Shown here piece after piece: positions 46,470 through 61,765 of a stretch of DNA of 64,000 bases; within the stretch, counting starts at the first letter, position 1, and every line of letters starts with the position of its first letter. Below the pieces are notes generated by a model. The model was not told the DNA's origin and did no database searches. It saw only the letters and a list, made by a program, of their open reading frames with translations. The translations under genes were made by a program, and so were the position numbers. Source of the stretch: Styela clava (taxonomy: Eukaryota > Chordata > Ascidiacea > Stolidobranchia > Styelidae); assembly GCF_964204865.1 (NCBI RefSeq), contig NC_135258.1, positions 11,151,001 to 11,215,000 of the forward strand. Reading direction: 5' to 3'.

Positions 46470-46700
46470 TGTCAATCAATCAATCAATCATTTATTCGTC
46501 GTCACAAAAACATCAAATGCACAAAAAATTGGTACAATAAATAAATATAATAATAATGATATTTGTGCGACAGGAGTCGCGAGGGACCATATTAGGTCTT
46601 CAAGCAGCGACACCCAAAGCGCTGTTACTGGTTCAGTGTAAAAAAATAACTACATTTGCCACAAACATTGACTATGCAATAGTCGTTATGATGAACATAT
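46470..46700 (-). repeat. Possible retroposon 3' tail with ATTG repeats
   Basis: On the minus strand the segment ends AATAAATGATTGATTGATTG (46481-46500 region), a short tandem tail like those of CR1/L2-type non-LTR elements. No reverse transcriptase frame is present, so only a truncated end could be here. Confidence 0.3.
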
Positions 46701-46934
46701 TTTGAATCATTGAAAAAATTCGCAGCAAACGCAACTTTACTAAAATCATAAAATAGAGGGAAAAAAAGAAAAACAACTCAACTATAAATTTATAAAAAAG
46801 GCATATTTGAATAAATGTATATAAGTTACATAAAAGACAAACGACAAGCGAGGGGAAAATGGTTAGACCAAAGACAAAATTGTAAGTGATTAATTGAATA
46901 GAAGTTGGTAAGCTCTAATAAATCATAAAACGTT

Positions 46935-46965
46935 GATATGTATATATATATATATATATATACAA
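46935..46965. repeat. (TA)n microsatellite
   Basis: Uninterrupted alternating TA for about 24 bp inside the hAT-bounded block. Confidence 0.95.
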
Positions 46966-47129
46966 TACGCTCCACAGTAAGTGGGCATAAAAGTTACGAA
47001 AGAATGGTAGGCATATGCTTGCTCAATAAATTAAAATATAACGAATTTTGGCATTTTAGTGTAGAGGTTGCACCAAGGTTGGTAAAGTTAAACTACCGGG
47101 TACTTTAGAAATAGACTCCTTACACCTAT

Positions 47130-47172
47130 AGTTCCTCCGGCTTTTTGGGTTGGGTTCCTCCGGCTTTTTGGG
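47130..47172. repeat. Short tandem duplication
   Basis: The 21-bp unit GTTCCTCCGGCTTTTTGGGT occurs twice in direct succession, separated by two bases. GC-richer than its surroundings. Function unknown. Confidence 0.8.
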
Positions 47173-47400
47173 TGTGCTGTGATGATTCATCTCACTTACA
47201 ATTGTATATTTATTACTCATTTTGGATATTTTCATTTTAAAACTTTTCATTTGTCTCAATATTAACGTTCCATCAACTTATTTTCAACGTGTGTTTTGTT
47301 TGGATATGACATATAATATTGTTAGCTAGATATTTTTAAGGTGTGGCTTTTTTTTGGAAGGGCGCGCAGCTTAAAAACTTTGAGAACTACTCTTCTACAG

Positions 47401-48697
47401 GCTTGACAAATAACAAGTCGTGTCTCGCATACGAAGTCCATCCTATGCAAGCGGTGAACGAAAAAACTCATGAAAAATATAAATTTAAATTCGCAAAAAA
47501 AACATTTTTCCGCGATAAATGGTAAAGAATGGTAAAGGTAAGAGGCAAACACGGGGAACCAATAGTATAATGTCAAACTGCAAAGAAGTATAGGCGGGCA
47601 TTAACATTTGGCTTGTTCCAGAAAACAAATTTAAGTATAATTAGCAGCGAACAGTTTGAAACTAGACATGACATACTGTCGCAAACATTTTTTCGCATAT
47701 CATTCTTATTTTTACGGACCTAAGAGGTCAGTTGATGTGGAATCGGGCATTCCCACCAATAATCATTTCCTTTCTCACACCAAATATATTTTCATTTTGA
47801 CTCCAAGTAGTCTGTGTGCGTCACTGGAATAGGCCTCGACTTTGTTTTCGGAATTATAGAAAATATGAATACATGTCGTCAATGTCAAGATTTCCAAGAA
47901 TCGGTATAGAGCTCGGAAAAACTGATCAAAAACAAATTCGTATCTATTTTTTCTTCACTCGGAATGGTATTTTTGAAATATGAACATACACAATTTTCCA
48001 CTTCAATTGCTCAAGACAGCAAGTAGCGCAAGCACATATATATATATACATAAATAATTTGCGTGAGAGTACAACTCAGTTGAATGTTTTTGAGTTGCTT
48101 GTTGCTTGCACAAATGTGAAGTCGCCAAAAATTGAAACATCTGTTTGAAGAAGTACTGTATTTTTGTTGCGGTTCTATCGTAAAACTCACTACTTTCCAC
48201 ATTTCCATCGAGTGTTGTTGTCGAGTTATTGTTGAGTTTGGAGAATAATTTAGTATGGTAATATGTTACAATGGAATAGTATTCAAATAGAAATACGGTA
48301 AAATACAGTGCATCCTCGCAGAAGGAAACAATATTAACTAGAAACAAACGCCGAAAGAGACCGAGCAAAAAATTAGCGCTTCAAAATGGTATTGAACAAT
48401 TACTTTGAAGAAAACACACTCTATATTAGAAAAGGATCATGGAAAAAACTAGATCCTGGTGTATCGTGAACTCCGAGAATAAACGATGTTTATAGATAAT
48501 AAAAATGTATTTACAGAAGCACGCAGTTTCCCACTTCCCAAAGAGGAGGCAGAAACCCACAGTCATTCATGCATGAAACAGTGGGAACCATAACACAGCA
48601 CACCACAAATTCTCTACTATTTTGTAGTTTTTCTGCTATTACTTTAGTCTAATCTTAGTCAATTTTGTTATTATACAAGTACTATAAATCGGATATA
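47401..48697. repeat. Array repeat blocks upstream of gene D
   Basis: Continues the array block interrupted by the 4.8-kb element and then the second block (47640-48360), as before the other genes. The 121-codon minus-strand frame at 48003-48368 lies wholly inside this repeat and is not kept open in the other copies. Confidence 0.65.
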
Positions 48698-51635
48698 ATG
48701 TATTTCATAAAATTGCTAATGGTATTTGGTCTATTAGGCGTCGCATATTGCCAGGACCCAGGCTCTATTTATGGATTTTGTTATCAAGTTTACGCGATGA
48801 ATCGATTCTGCATGAATCAAATAACAGGGTCAGAAGCTATTGGACACTCTGATGATGTAATGCAGCAACCTAAAGTTGGAAAAGCCGGCCCAAAGGGTGA
48901 AAAGGGAAGTCCTGGAGATCCTGGTACCGTAAGCTACACTGCTATCGAAGAGACCATTGAAAATAAAATAGAAGGTACTTATATGTCCGTAATATGAATC
49001 TAATTTTGCATTATTTCCATAAGTTGGTCTCGTTGAGAATTTGCTACAAATCAACGTTTCGTATAGTTTCGGTGATTAAAGCGTCACCGTTCCAAAATCA
49101 CACAAATATATTTATTTAGCCATGTGAATAGAAGTTTGAGCTGGTAGACTAATCCTACTCATTATTGCTTAACATTCCGACAAAACCATTTCGTCGAATC
49201 GAATTGAAAACACATAAGCTATGCGTTTTTATTTCATGAGTCGTCGTCAATAATTGTCTGAAACGCCATACGGTTTAAAATCAAATCAACTCTTCCTTTA
49301 GGTATGGTAACTGAAAATCTAATTCCTAAAATAATATCGATTTATAAACATGGGAAATATATATCTCGTATTATAGATTCATAAAATCTTCAAATTGTAT
49401 AACATCATACTAGTTTATCGTGTTCAATAGTGTAATCTAAATATAAAGCTTTTCCGGTCTGTGGTATTATTGGTATTTTTTTTTAGAAACTGAAAACCGG
49501 ATTAACGTGAAGATCGAAAGATTAGAACGGTTACTTGAAGAAGAAAAAATGAAAAGCGAAGAAAGATATGACGAGATGAAAAATGTCACAGATGAAATAA
49601 TAAAAGGTATTTTATGTTCTACTTCCGTAATTTCAACAATAATGTTGAATCTATTTTTATTGCTTTTGTTTTTAAGGTTTTTGATTCATTTTCTACTTGC
49701 AAAACGTGTAATTTGTTGTGCAAAATAATAAAGTCAAGATATGATAATATGATGCTAAAACCGGTCATCATGTAATGACATGAAAGCAATTCAAAATTAT
49801 TTTGGCACATGAGATTCAAACAGGCGAACTCACACACAATATGTAGTTGTGAAGCAGCACTGTTTTCTTTATAAATATTTGTTTTCGTCTATAAGACAAA
49901 ATGTCCCGTCGTTTTATTTGTCATTTTCCAGCTGCTATTTTAAGTTGAATAATATATATTGTGGAACTTATTTTAATCGTTCAAATATCAAAATATCTCT
50001 CCCGATGTCTCTTTGGCTTTAGAACGGCAACGCCGGAGCATTTCGGGATGTGAAGAGGTGTCGCAAAATGATGCAAAATTGTGGGATGGCCGTGGAGGAG
50101 TTTTTGATATTTATCGCAACAATAATAAATACGAAGTTTATTGCGATCTTACCACAGACGGAGGAAAATGGACGGTGAAATATTTCTTCTTTCTTTAGTC
50201 TTGTAAAATAATCACCCTATTGCGATAATTAGCAAAGCTAAGAATGGTTCAAGTTTATAAAATTACGAAATCTCCGTGTTTGCATTCTTAAATAACTTTG
50301 TTTTAGATTCTAATAGCCGATTGATGCTTAGATGCTTTGAAAAAAAAATTTGTAGCACCATACAAAGCATATACCTGAAAGAGATGTGCAAGTCAATAGA
50401 GTCTTCAGTAATCCCAATGTTAAAAATGATCTTGTTCAGCTGATTATTTATACTATTTATCAGGTGTTTCAACGTCGAGTAGATGGCACAGAAAGTTTCC
50501 ATCGTGTGTGGGAAGAATATGATGACGGATTCGGAAATAAAACAGGAGAATTTTGGCTCGGTAATAACAGATATAAATGTACATTTTTTGATTGTTATTG
50601 CATATTATTCAGTAAAGTTGGACTTCTTCAAATAAATGGAAAAATATAATATCGATAATTGGGTACTCCCGTAGTATGTGTAACAGGTTAGGGTTAAGAT
50701 TTATTTTATTCTGATTTTCCTTTTTCTAGTTCTATTACAAGTTCGGAGACTGTCTGTGTTAGGCAAGTATATACCTCTTGCTCATAGGTTTCAGTCCCTT
50801 TACACAACTTGATGTAAAATAGACGAACAAAAATTAGTTACCTTCATATTGGTACACATACTTCTGAAGCGATTTAGGCAGCCATCGTATTGCCACGGGT
50901 TGAGATCGAATCCGAGATATTTTACTTATCACTATAAATGGCACTCAATTTATTGTAAGCTAATTAAATGTCATAACAGGAAATAGCCGAGATTTTGTTA
51001 TCCAATCTTTTTTTTCATTTCAGGTCTTGAAACGATTCATCAATTGACCGAGGATGGAACTTATGAACCAAGGATTGATTTGTCTGACTGGAATAATAAT
51101 GTTGCTTATGCAAAATATAGATTTGTATAAAATAGGGAGTGATGAATATTATTTATTTTTTTAATATTTAGTACTATTCAGATAGTACACACAAAATTTT
51201 TAAAAAGAAACTAAAACAGATTCAAAACAATTTGAAAAATTCTGCTTTGAGATTGAAATGGACTGAACACCGAAGTCAATATCACAAATAATACCCTAAT
51301 CTTATTTCTTGTCTAGTACTTTCAAAATAAGTGGAAGAGAAGATAATTATAGACTGACTGTTTCTGGATATTCGGGGACGGCAGGCGATGCTCTGAACGA
51401 TCATAACAACATGCAATTCTCTGCTCCTGACAAAGATCTGGATATTTGGAGTGACCATTGTGCGAAATATTTAAGAGGTGGATGGTGGTTTCGTGCTTGC
51501 AAACATTCACATTTGAATGGAGAATATCTTAGAAGCCCGCGTGATACCAAGGCTGCAGAAGCTGGAATCATGTGGCATCAATGGAAATCCAGCCAAACGA
51601 TGAAGACGTCGGTGATGATGTTGAGAAAAACTTAA
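48698..51635 (+). pseudogene. Ficolin-like copy D, splice donor lost
   Basis: Exons: 48698-48974, 49487-49606, 50023-50174, 50464-50560, 51024-51120 and 51317-51635, all open in frame with the A architecture (signal peptide, two Cys, five Gly-X-Y triplets, coiled coil, fibrinogen domain). The donor of intron 5 is AT instead of the GT of A-C (ATATAG|ATTTGT versus ATATAG|GTTTGT at 51121-51122). Read-through gives a stop three codons on, removing exon 6 with the calcium loop and last two cysteines. A cryptic GT four bases on would shift the frame. Exon 5 also has Pro for a conserved Leu. It may make a truncated product or be a pseudogene. Intron 4 has a MITE not found in A-C. Confidence 0.7.
50661..50870. 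mobile_element. MITE in intron 4 of copy D
   Basis: About 210 bp with no counterpart in the same intron of A, B or C. Its ends are inverted: GGGTACTCCCGTAGTATGTG on the left, and CACATACTTCTGAAGC on the right. It includes CAGGTTAGGGTTAAG near the left end. The target duplication is unclear. Confidence 0.7.
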
Positions 51636-53267
51636 ATATTTAATTTTCATATTTTCATTTCGATGTACGTGTGCTGTAAAACCTCTCCGTATCGTAAGTT
51701 TATGTTAATAAAGTCAAATTTTCCATTCATCGTTGTCAGTATTGTAAATGCATCGTTGGAAATCGCTGAGGTGTGCCTTTGGATTCTAAAATCCAGTCGG
51801 ATTCTAGAAACTAGGCTCCTAAATGAATTTGAAAACAATGAAAGGTTAATAATAATAGCTTTCTTACGATCTCTTCCATTTCTGAGTGCTAAATAGTAGA
51901 AAGAGGTTGGAGTTTTAGTTGCGGAGAAAGTCGATTTCCACAACAACCCCAAGATCAACAACAACAAAAAACGAGAATATCGTTCAGAGACCGAAGACTT
52001 ATCGATCGAAAGTTAGGGGATCCCCCAAAACAGCGCTCTTACTCCATAGTGACATCTTGTGTCCCATCACTAATTAATTAATAACTCGCTAATTATACGA
52101 CATAATTCATCCAAAACCAATAGGCTTCTGGTACGACATATGATGAATGCACATGCAAAATCTGGAGCAGATTCAATCTCGCTTTCGTGAGATATCGCGT
52201 GCATCTAACAGACAGACAGACAAATACCTATCAACATACTTACGGATTAAAATCGATAAGTAATTACATAACGAACCGGTTGTACGCTTCGCGTATGAGT
52301 ATTATAATTTATTGACATTAGAAAACCTTTAGAATATTAGCAATGTCTCGTTCAAATCGGGTCTGAACAGTCTTTTTAGTTTTTTGCTTTCAAAAATTGA
52401 AGTATTTTCACCCGGAAGTGTGAAAATCACCATTGACCGATGATGATCTCTACTGTTACCACCTGAGAGTAAGAGGTAAATGGATAAAACGGGGCCCACT
52501 CTGAAAATGGGCGACACCGTTGCATGCAATGTTCATATCAAGAACAAAGTTAAACTATACTAATAAATCATTTGCATGCGGAAAGGATAAAAACGAGCTG
52601 ATATTGTAGCGTGTTTTACCCATAAGTATAAGAGCGGTCACCGAAGCGTGTCAAAATTTAGAGATACCAGATGTATATTAAACCTATTTTAAAGTCTCAA
52701 AAGCAAAAATGTGATTGTATCCCAAGTATATTATAATTACAATAAGGCTTTAATTACCGTAATAATTAAAAACAATATATTTGTAAAAACGTCATATTTG
52801 TATCACGAATAAGAATCATAGATTACAGTGTTTAGCCGAAACTTAACCGTCGTTCCTAACGGAAATATGGAAACTTGAAGCTAAACCGCAGTAGCCAGAA
52901 ATAAACTGTCCAAATTCTTCCTTAAACGCTATCGTTGATGATAATATCGTTTAATTTAGGTTGGCGGGATTAGTTTATGAGAAATATAGAAGCATCACAC
53001 CCGACAAGAAATATGTACACCAGCGCCTTTTGAAGAACTTGAAACGCAATTTTTGGTAATACTGCTTGTTCGGCAGATGGAAATATTTGGGTATCTGGTT
53101 TACTCTTTTTATCATTATTTTTTATATCTCGTTGACGATAACAGCTGTGAATGAACGTACAATTTTGCGGGAAAAATAAAAATTAATTTACATGTCAGTG
53201 GCGGAACACGATTTCATACTTCACGTGGTCACCAACACTGTGGGCGACCAATTAATCTACCTACACA
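51636..53267. other. 3' flank of unit D and intergenic
   Basis: The conserved TTAATAAAGTC (about 51705) lies only ~75 bp after the stop, because most of the 3' UTR seen in A-C is deleted here. A copy of the array's CCGGTTGTACGCTTCGCGTATG segment (52270-52560) ends the array. Around 52000-52250 is sequence with three CAGA repeats (GACAGACAGACAAA) that looks like an element tail. From 52600 to 53267 no feature was recognised. Confidence 0.5.
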
Positions 53268-53639
53268 CTCTAGGACAGGGTCGTCCAACCCGTGGCCCGC
53301 GGAAGCATTTTGACTGGCCCGCGCTGTATTTTACAGAATTGAATAAAAAAAATTGGAGTGAAACTAGTTTTCGACTGATGTAGTATACAAAGATGTATAC
53401 AAACGTTTATTTTCCTGAAATGCGCTCTCTGCCAGCCCTTTCGAACGAGCCATTCGTGTCCTTTTGAATCGAAACCAACTGGGAGGAGATATCGATAAAT
53501 AAATGTGCCATATTCGCTTACACACTTGGTCTTTTACTACTCTATATGACGTTGTCGCAAAACAATCAAAGCCATTCTCAGATTGAGAATTCGTTAAGGA
53601 ATGAATATTGTGTATTGTTTGGGTTGCCAATGTTTTACG

Positions 53640-55647
53640 TCCGGAAATAAAAGAGGTGTTTGCGAAAATAGCCTGTCAAGACAGAAGACCATAACTCGGT
53701 CATGCCGAAAAGCTTGAGAACTCTATAGCGGGAACTTTAATTGCAAAGGCGGGAAATTACTATCGTATTCCTTGGTGCTTGACGAAAGCCCTGACGTCAA
53801 GGTTACGGCTCAGTTGGCAACTTGGCGATAATAATGATTTTGAAATTACCGCAGAGCTCGCAGACATTGTCCCTATTAAGGGTACGACTAGAGCAGTGGC
53901 TCTTAAACTGGGGGGCGCGAGATGCTCACATGGGGGGTGCGAGAGGTCACAAGATGGAATTGGAAATTTACATGTAACGGCTCCTGAAATGGTCTCCGCG
54001 TTTGTTTAAAAATACCGGCTTTTTCGTGGTATAATAAATTTTTCTGTCTCGTAATAACTACAAAAATTTAAAATGTCTCACTATTTTAATTCATTCGTGT
54101 TCAAGGTAACTCGCGGTTGCTGCAACTCATGTCAAAATAAACTCATTACCGATCTAAAATACCGCGCCAATCCGCGGACATATTGAAGTGTGATCAACTG
54201 CCCGATTATATTTAGTTTTGATATATATTGCACTCATGCGAATTCGTTGTCTTCGTTAGGAAGATCTGGTATATATAATATCCCAGAAAGTATATATAAT
54301 TTAGTATAATTAAAATACATATAAAGTATATCAGTAGATGAATAATACATATTCATCGGCTCGAAATCCCCGCGGTACGGATCCTGAGTCAGTCCTCGAG
54401 ACTACGCCAGTCGTTATAAGAACCGACTTTGTCAACGGATATGTAACGGTTTTCTTGTTGAATAAAATATCAATCCATGACCGATATACTTATTTAAAAT
54501 GGTTGCTTTATTCATATTTAATTGTGATAAATTAAATCTGCGATTGCGTCGAAAAAATAAAAGCACCACTACTCCAAAATACCACGGTAATCCGCAACCA
54601 TAAAAATGTGTGGCAAAGTGCTCGATTACATTTTGTTTTGATTTGTATTCTTGCCAATTCTACCTTTATGAGCACTACTGGTGTGCCGTATTTTATAATC
54701 TCGCTTTTACAATAAAGAAATATTTGGTTGCAGGTTCACTACTTTATTCTATCTTTAGCATCTCGTCGCTGATGATTATATAATAAAAACTAACTCGTTT
54801 TCCTCAGAGGTGTCATGGTTCCATTCGAGAACAAAAAAAGTAATTATTTAATTGTCTTAGCGACACAAGAATATGTCGAGGGAAATTTCTGATTTAGGGA
54901 GAATAAACAGCGAAATCAAGATTTTCACGGCTTAAATAGCAGGCCACGCTTACGAAAACAAACGAGATTTAAACAAAATGCAATCGCAAACGCCTTAGCG
55001 ACTTTATTTTTCAGCGGTCAAGGGCCGGGGAAACGTCCACATGCATAATAACTTTAAAAAATGAACTGCTTTTAAATTTACATAAATTCATTTGTACTTC
55101 TCCATTTTGTTTGAAACGTTAGGCAAGCCAAGAAGTCTGTAATTGTTGCTTATTTTTAACACACGGTAAATAATTTTGGCATCGTTCAATAGTGATGAAG
55201 TAAACAATTGATTGAAATTCTACGTCTCATGTAAACGTTTAAGCCGAAAATACATTGAAGCATAGGTTTATTGCGTGTTTAGTTTTACTGAAAAATTAGT
55301 TTGACTTTATCAGGTATTGCAAACTGAGGGAAAAAACGAGAATGTATGATGACCAACCATTATTTGGCTTCATACATACGACAGTGAACGGCGAAGTTGT
55401 ACTCCGAAGCGTTCTATGTCCAAACAATCCGAGTATCTTAATATATAGCGACCTGCCCACCACAAAAGTTTGTAAAATTTTGCAAATGCGGGCGCGGCTC
55501 GAAAAGTTTAAGCACCACTGGACTACAGGCATTGGTCTGCTTGGAGCTGTGATGAAAAAGATCAAGCGTCTTAGCCTGGCTTTGGCGAATCTTTCGGAAA
55601 TAACTACTAATGGCGCCCCATCAATGGTTGGGACACATGAGTTTTAA
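53640..55647 (+). pseudogene. hAT transposase relic split by a nested element
   Basis: Upstream part, about 53640-53893: frames give EIKEVFAKIACQDRRP, then LVLDESPDV with VTAQLA, then ELADIVPIKGTTR, all typical hAT transposase catalytic-domain segments. The downstream part resumes at 55521 after the nested element, with GIGLLGAVMKKIKRL, LANLSEITTNGAPSMVG and a stop at 55647. In active relatives the last motif is TTDGAPSMVG; here the catalytic Asp is Asn. There are also a stop after QDRRP and a frame change. Dead on several counts. Confidence 0.8.
53894..55520. mobile_element. hAT element nested in the transposase relic
   Basis: The left end CAGTGGCTCTTAAACTGG and the inverted right end (…AAAGTTTAAGCACCACTG) are flanked by gactagag and gactacag (53886-53893; 55521-55528), 7 of 8 identical. 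No transposase. The interior holds two diverged copies of the module also in the OGT-intron element (AACTCGCGGTTGC at 54113; CTGCCCGATTATA at 54199 and its partner near 54625). Confidence 0.85.
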
Positions 55648-55867
55648 TTGTGAAAGTTTGGTGTACGGGTATCGTTTGTTTTTTCATTAACCTGTAGTCA
55701 GTGTAGCAAAACTAGAACAAAATGCCATATTAAGTGTCCTGCAAAACTATTAGTAAACTACATGTGGCCCTTCGGCCAAAAAGGTTGGACGACGCTGCCC
55801 TAGGTGTTTGCAGAATAAACCCACTCAAAACTATGTAAAAATAAGAACACTGTGTGTACTCTCCAGA

Positions 55868-55873
55868 TTTATT
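55868..55873 (-). terminator. RPL4 poly(A) signal
   Basis: AATAAA on the minus strand, 35-40 bases after the RPL4 stop, with a second AATAAA-like site just before it. The 3' UTR is therefore short. Confidence 0.75.
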
Positions 55874-55907
55874 TTTATATTTTATTTTAGAGAACATAGC
55901 AAAGGAT

Positions 55908-60203
<4,296 letters not shown>

Positions 60204-60774
60204 CTTGCGATATCGAGCCTGTGAAATAAAGCAAGGATTTAGCTCAACTTACAATTAGTGGTATACGCTATACCGGTATCTAAATAAAATTTTAAATTGC
60301 AACAAGAGCCTTTGTGTAGCTATTGCAATATTGTGAAAAAAAAAACAATCATACTGCAGTACTGGTAGACTGTATTACAATGTTCAAAAAAAGAGATAAT
60401 ACTGCTAATAACACAGTTTTACTGGGGAAACAGGGAAAGGGAGCTGTAAGGAACCAAAGCTAAATTGTAGTCTAGTGTACATGAATATAAATAAATAAAA
60501 TATTTTATCAAGAAGGGACAACCATACTGGTAATAGGAAAGAGATAGAACGCCATTCACAGATTTACCCTATTTTATGAGTACGGTAATCAACGTTTCTT
60601 TCCTAAACAGACATTTAACCTGGGCCTAACAATAAAAAATCAGCTCAGACAGTGTTAATGAAATGAATCAGCTTACAAAAAGCCGTGAATAATGATATAT
60701 TTTTAAAAAATTGGAAATAAATTGGCCAAAGAACTAAGAGCCGTCAGCTCACCTTAGACCCGAGATAGAAAAGG
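60204..60774 (-). promoter_or_regulatory. RPL4: RPL4 noncoding first exon, TOP start and 5' UTR intron
   Basis: On the minus strand CCTTTTCTATCTCGGG begins near 60774 and runs to TCTAAG with the donor GTGAGC at 60752. The acceptor TTTCACAG (ending 60219) lies 15 bases before the ATG (exon part 60218-60204). A C plus pyrimidine tract start is the 5'TOP signature of ribosomal protein mRNAs, which couples translation to mTOR signalling. The exact start base is inferred. Confidence 0.7.
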
Positions 60775-61484
60775 ACAGGCACGTTGATCTGAATGGTGAT
60801 GCCAGATTAGCAAATATTTTTTTCCAGATTTCCAAGCATATAAAAGAATTATTCATTGTTGAAACAATACATATTTTAAATTTAATTTTTATATTGAATT
60901 TTATTTAACAAAAAGAGTATTTATGTGATATATAAAATATTTCAACTATAGAAAAACTGGCATGGAAAAAAAATAGATGGAGAGGTTGTAGTCGGAGCAG
61001 CTTTCGTGATCGGGTAGCAACGATTGGCATCTAAATACAATACCACTGATTGTGTACAGTCTCCTATAAATTAATATTCAAGTCCAACTATTATACAATG
61101 CGCATTTCTGTTAATAGTATACAATTTAAATTCAAGAACTTATCTCATAAAACATAGATTTGGGTCTCAACATGGGTTGTGATTTCGGGATTTTGCTGAT
61201 TGGATCCCGGAACTAAATTTGAAATTCAGGGATCGGATTTAACTCGGATTTTTGAAATTTATAAAATTTGGCCAAAGTATGCATGCAATGTTGAAAATTG
61301 GAAACGTACACACATTAATTATTGTAATATTGGCGCAAAAACAGGTAAACATCGAGGTTGTTGAGTCTAATTTGACTGAAGAAACACATCCAACTTTAAC
61401 AGGTGTAGTTTTGAGTGCTTCATGCAAACTTTGTAATTTATTTTTTTGTTGGTTTCATAAAGAAAAAAATTCTGCATCCCATTA
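60775..61484. other. Intergenic, includes RPL4 promoter
   Basis: AT-rich sequence upstream of RPL4. I see no TATA box at a suitable distance and no gene. The open frames at 61239-61485 on both strands resemble no family. Confidence 0.45.
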
Positions 61485-61492
61485 GCAGTGGG

Positions 61493-61757
61493 CAGTGGCG
61501 TATCTACGTAAAATGGGGCCCATGACAAAATTTGAAATAAATGCGCCCCATTGATCGTTGACTGGCAATTTTCAACGGATGCTGTTTAATTGAGATACTT
61601 GTACGTTATTATGTTAGCAAGAATACGAGTTCCAAATATTTTCGATTTAAAATTATTTTATTATAATTTACGATTAAAACTTTTCGCCCTTTTTGCGCCC
61701 CTGTTCATACGGCGCCCATGGCACGAGCCATGGCTGCCACACCCTAGATACCCACTG
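61493..61757. mobile_element. hAT MITE, 265 bp
   Basis: The left end CAGTGGCGTATCTACG and the inverted right end (…CCCTAGATACCCACTG) are flanked by a perfect 8-bp duplication gcagtggg (61485-61492 and 61758-61765). The interior has GGGGCCCATG and GCGCCCCATTG near the left and matching GCGCCC motifs near the right. The frames at 61590-61923 cross it and are not genes. Confidence 0.87.
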
Positions 61758-61765
61758 GCAGTGGG

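Larger units (their letters stand above)
42554..47392. mobile_element. 4.8-kb hAT-bounded insertion between units C and D
   Basis: A perfect 8-bp duplication ttctacag (42546-42553 and 47393-47400) brackets a block starting CAGTGGTTCTCTAACGG and ending …CTTTGAGAACTACTC, imperfect inverted ends of hAT type. On both sides the array repeat block resumes (gatattctacag | gcttgac), as in unit A at 20595. A second hAT right end, …TTTGACAACCACTG, lies at 42840-42853, so the first 300 bp alone look like a MITE. The remaining 4.5 kb has no hAT transposase but does have exon-like minus-strand sequence, a (TA)n tract and a retroposon-like tail. Confidence 0.82.
53276..55797 (+). mobile_element. hAT element with relic transposase, interrupted
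   Basis: The left end CAGGGTCGTCCAACCCGTGG and the inverted right end (…AGGTTGGACGACGCTG) share about 14 bp with one mismatch. The flanking 8-mers ctctagga and ccctaggt agree at 6 of 8, an aged target duplication. Subtracting the nested 1.63-kb element leaves under 0.9 kb, so much of the original element is gone. It ends about 60 bp from the RPL4 poly(A) signal. Confidence 0.8.

Noticed and set aside
48003-48368. 121-codon minus-strand frame
   Set aside because: It is inside the array repeat block, and the same block elsewhere does not keep the frame open.
55342-55520. First half of a 101-codon frame as transposase
   Set aside because: It lies within the nested hAT element; only the part after 55520 matches transposase.
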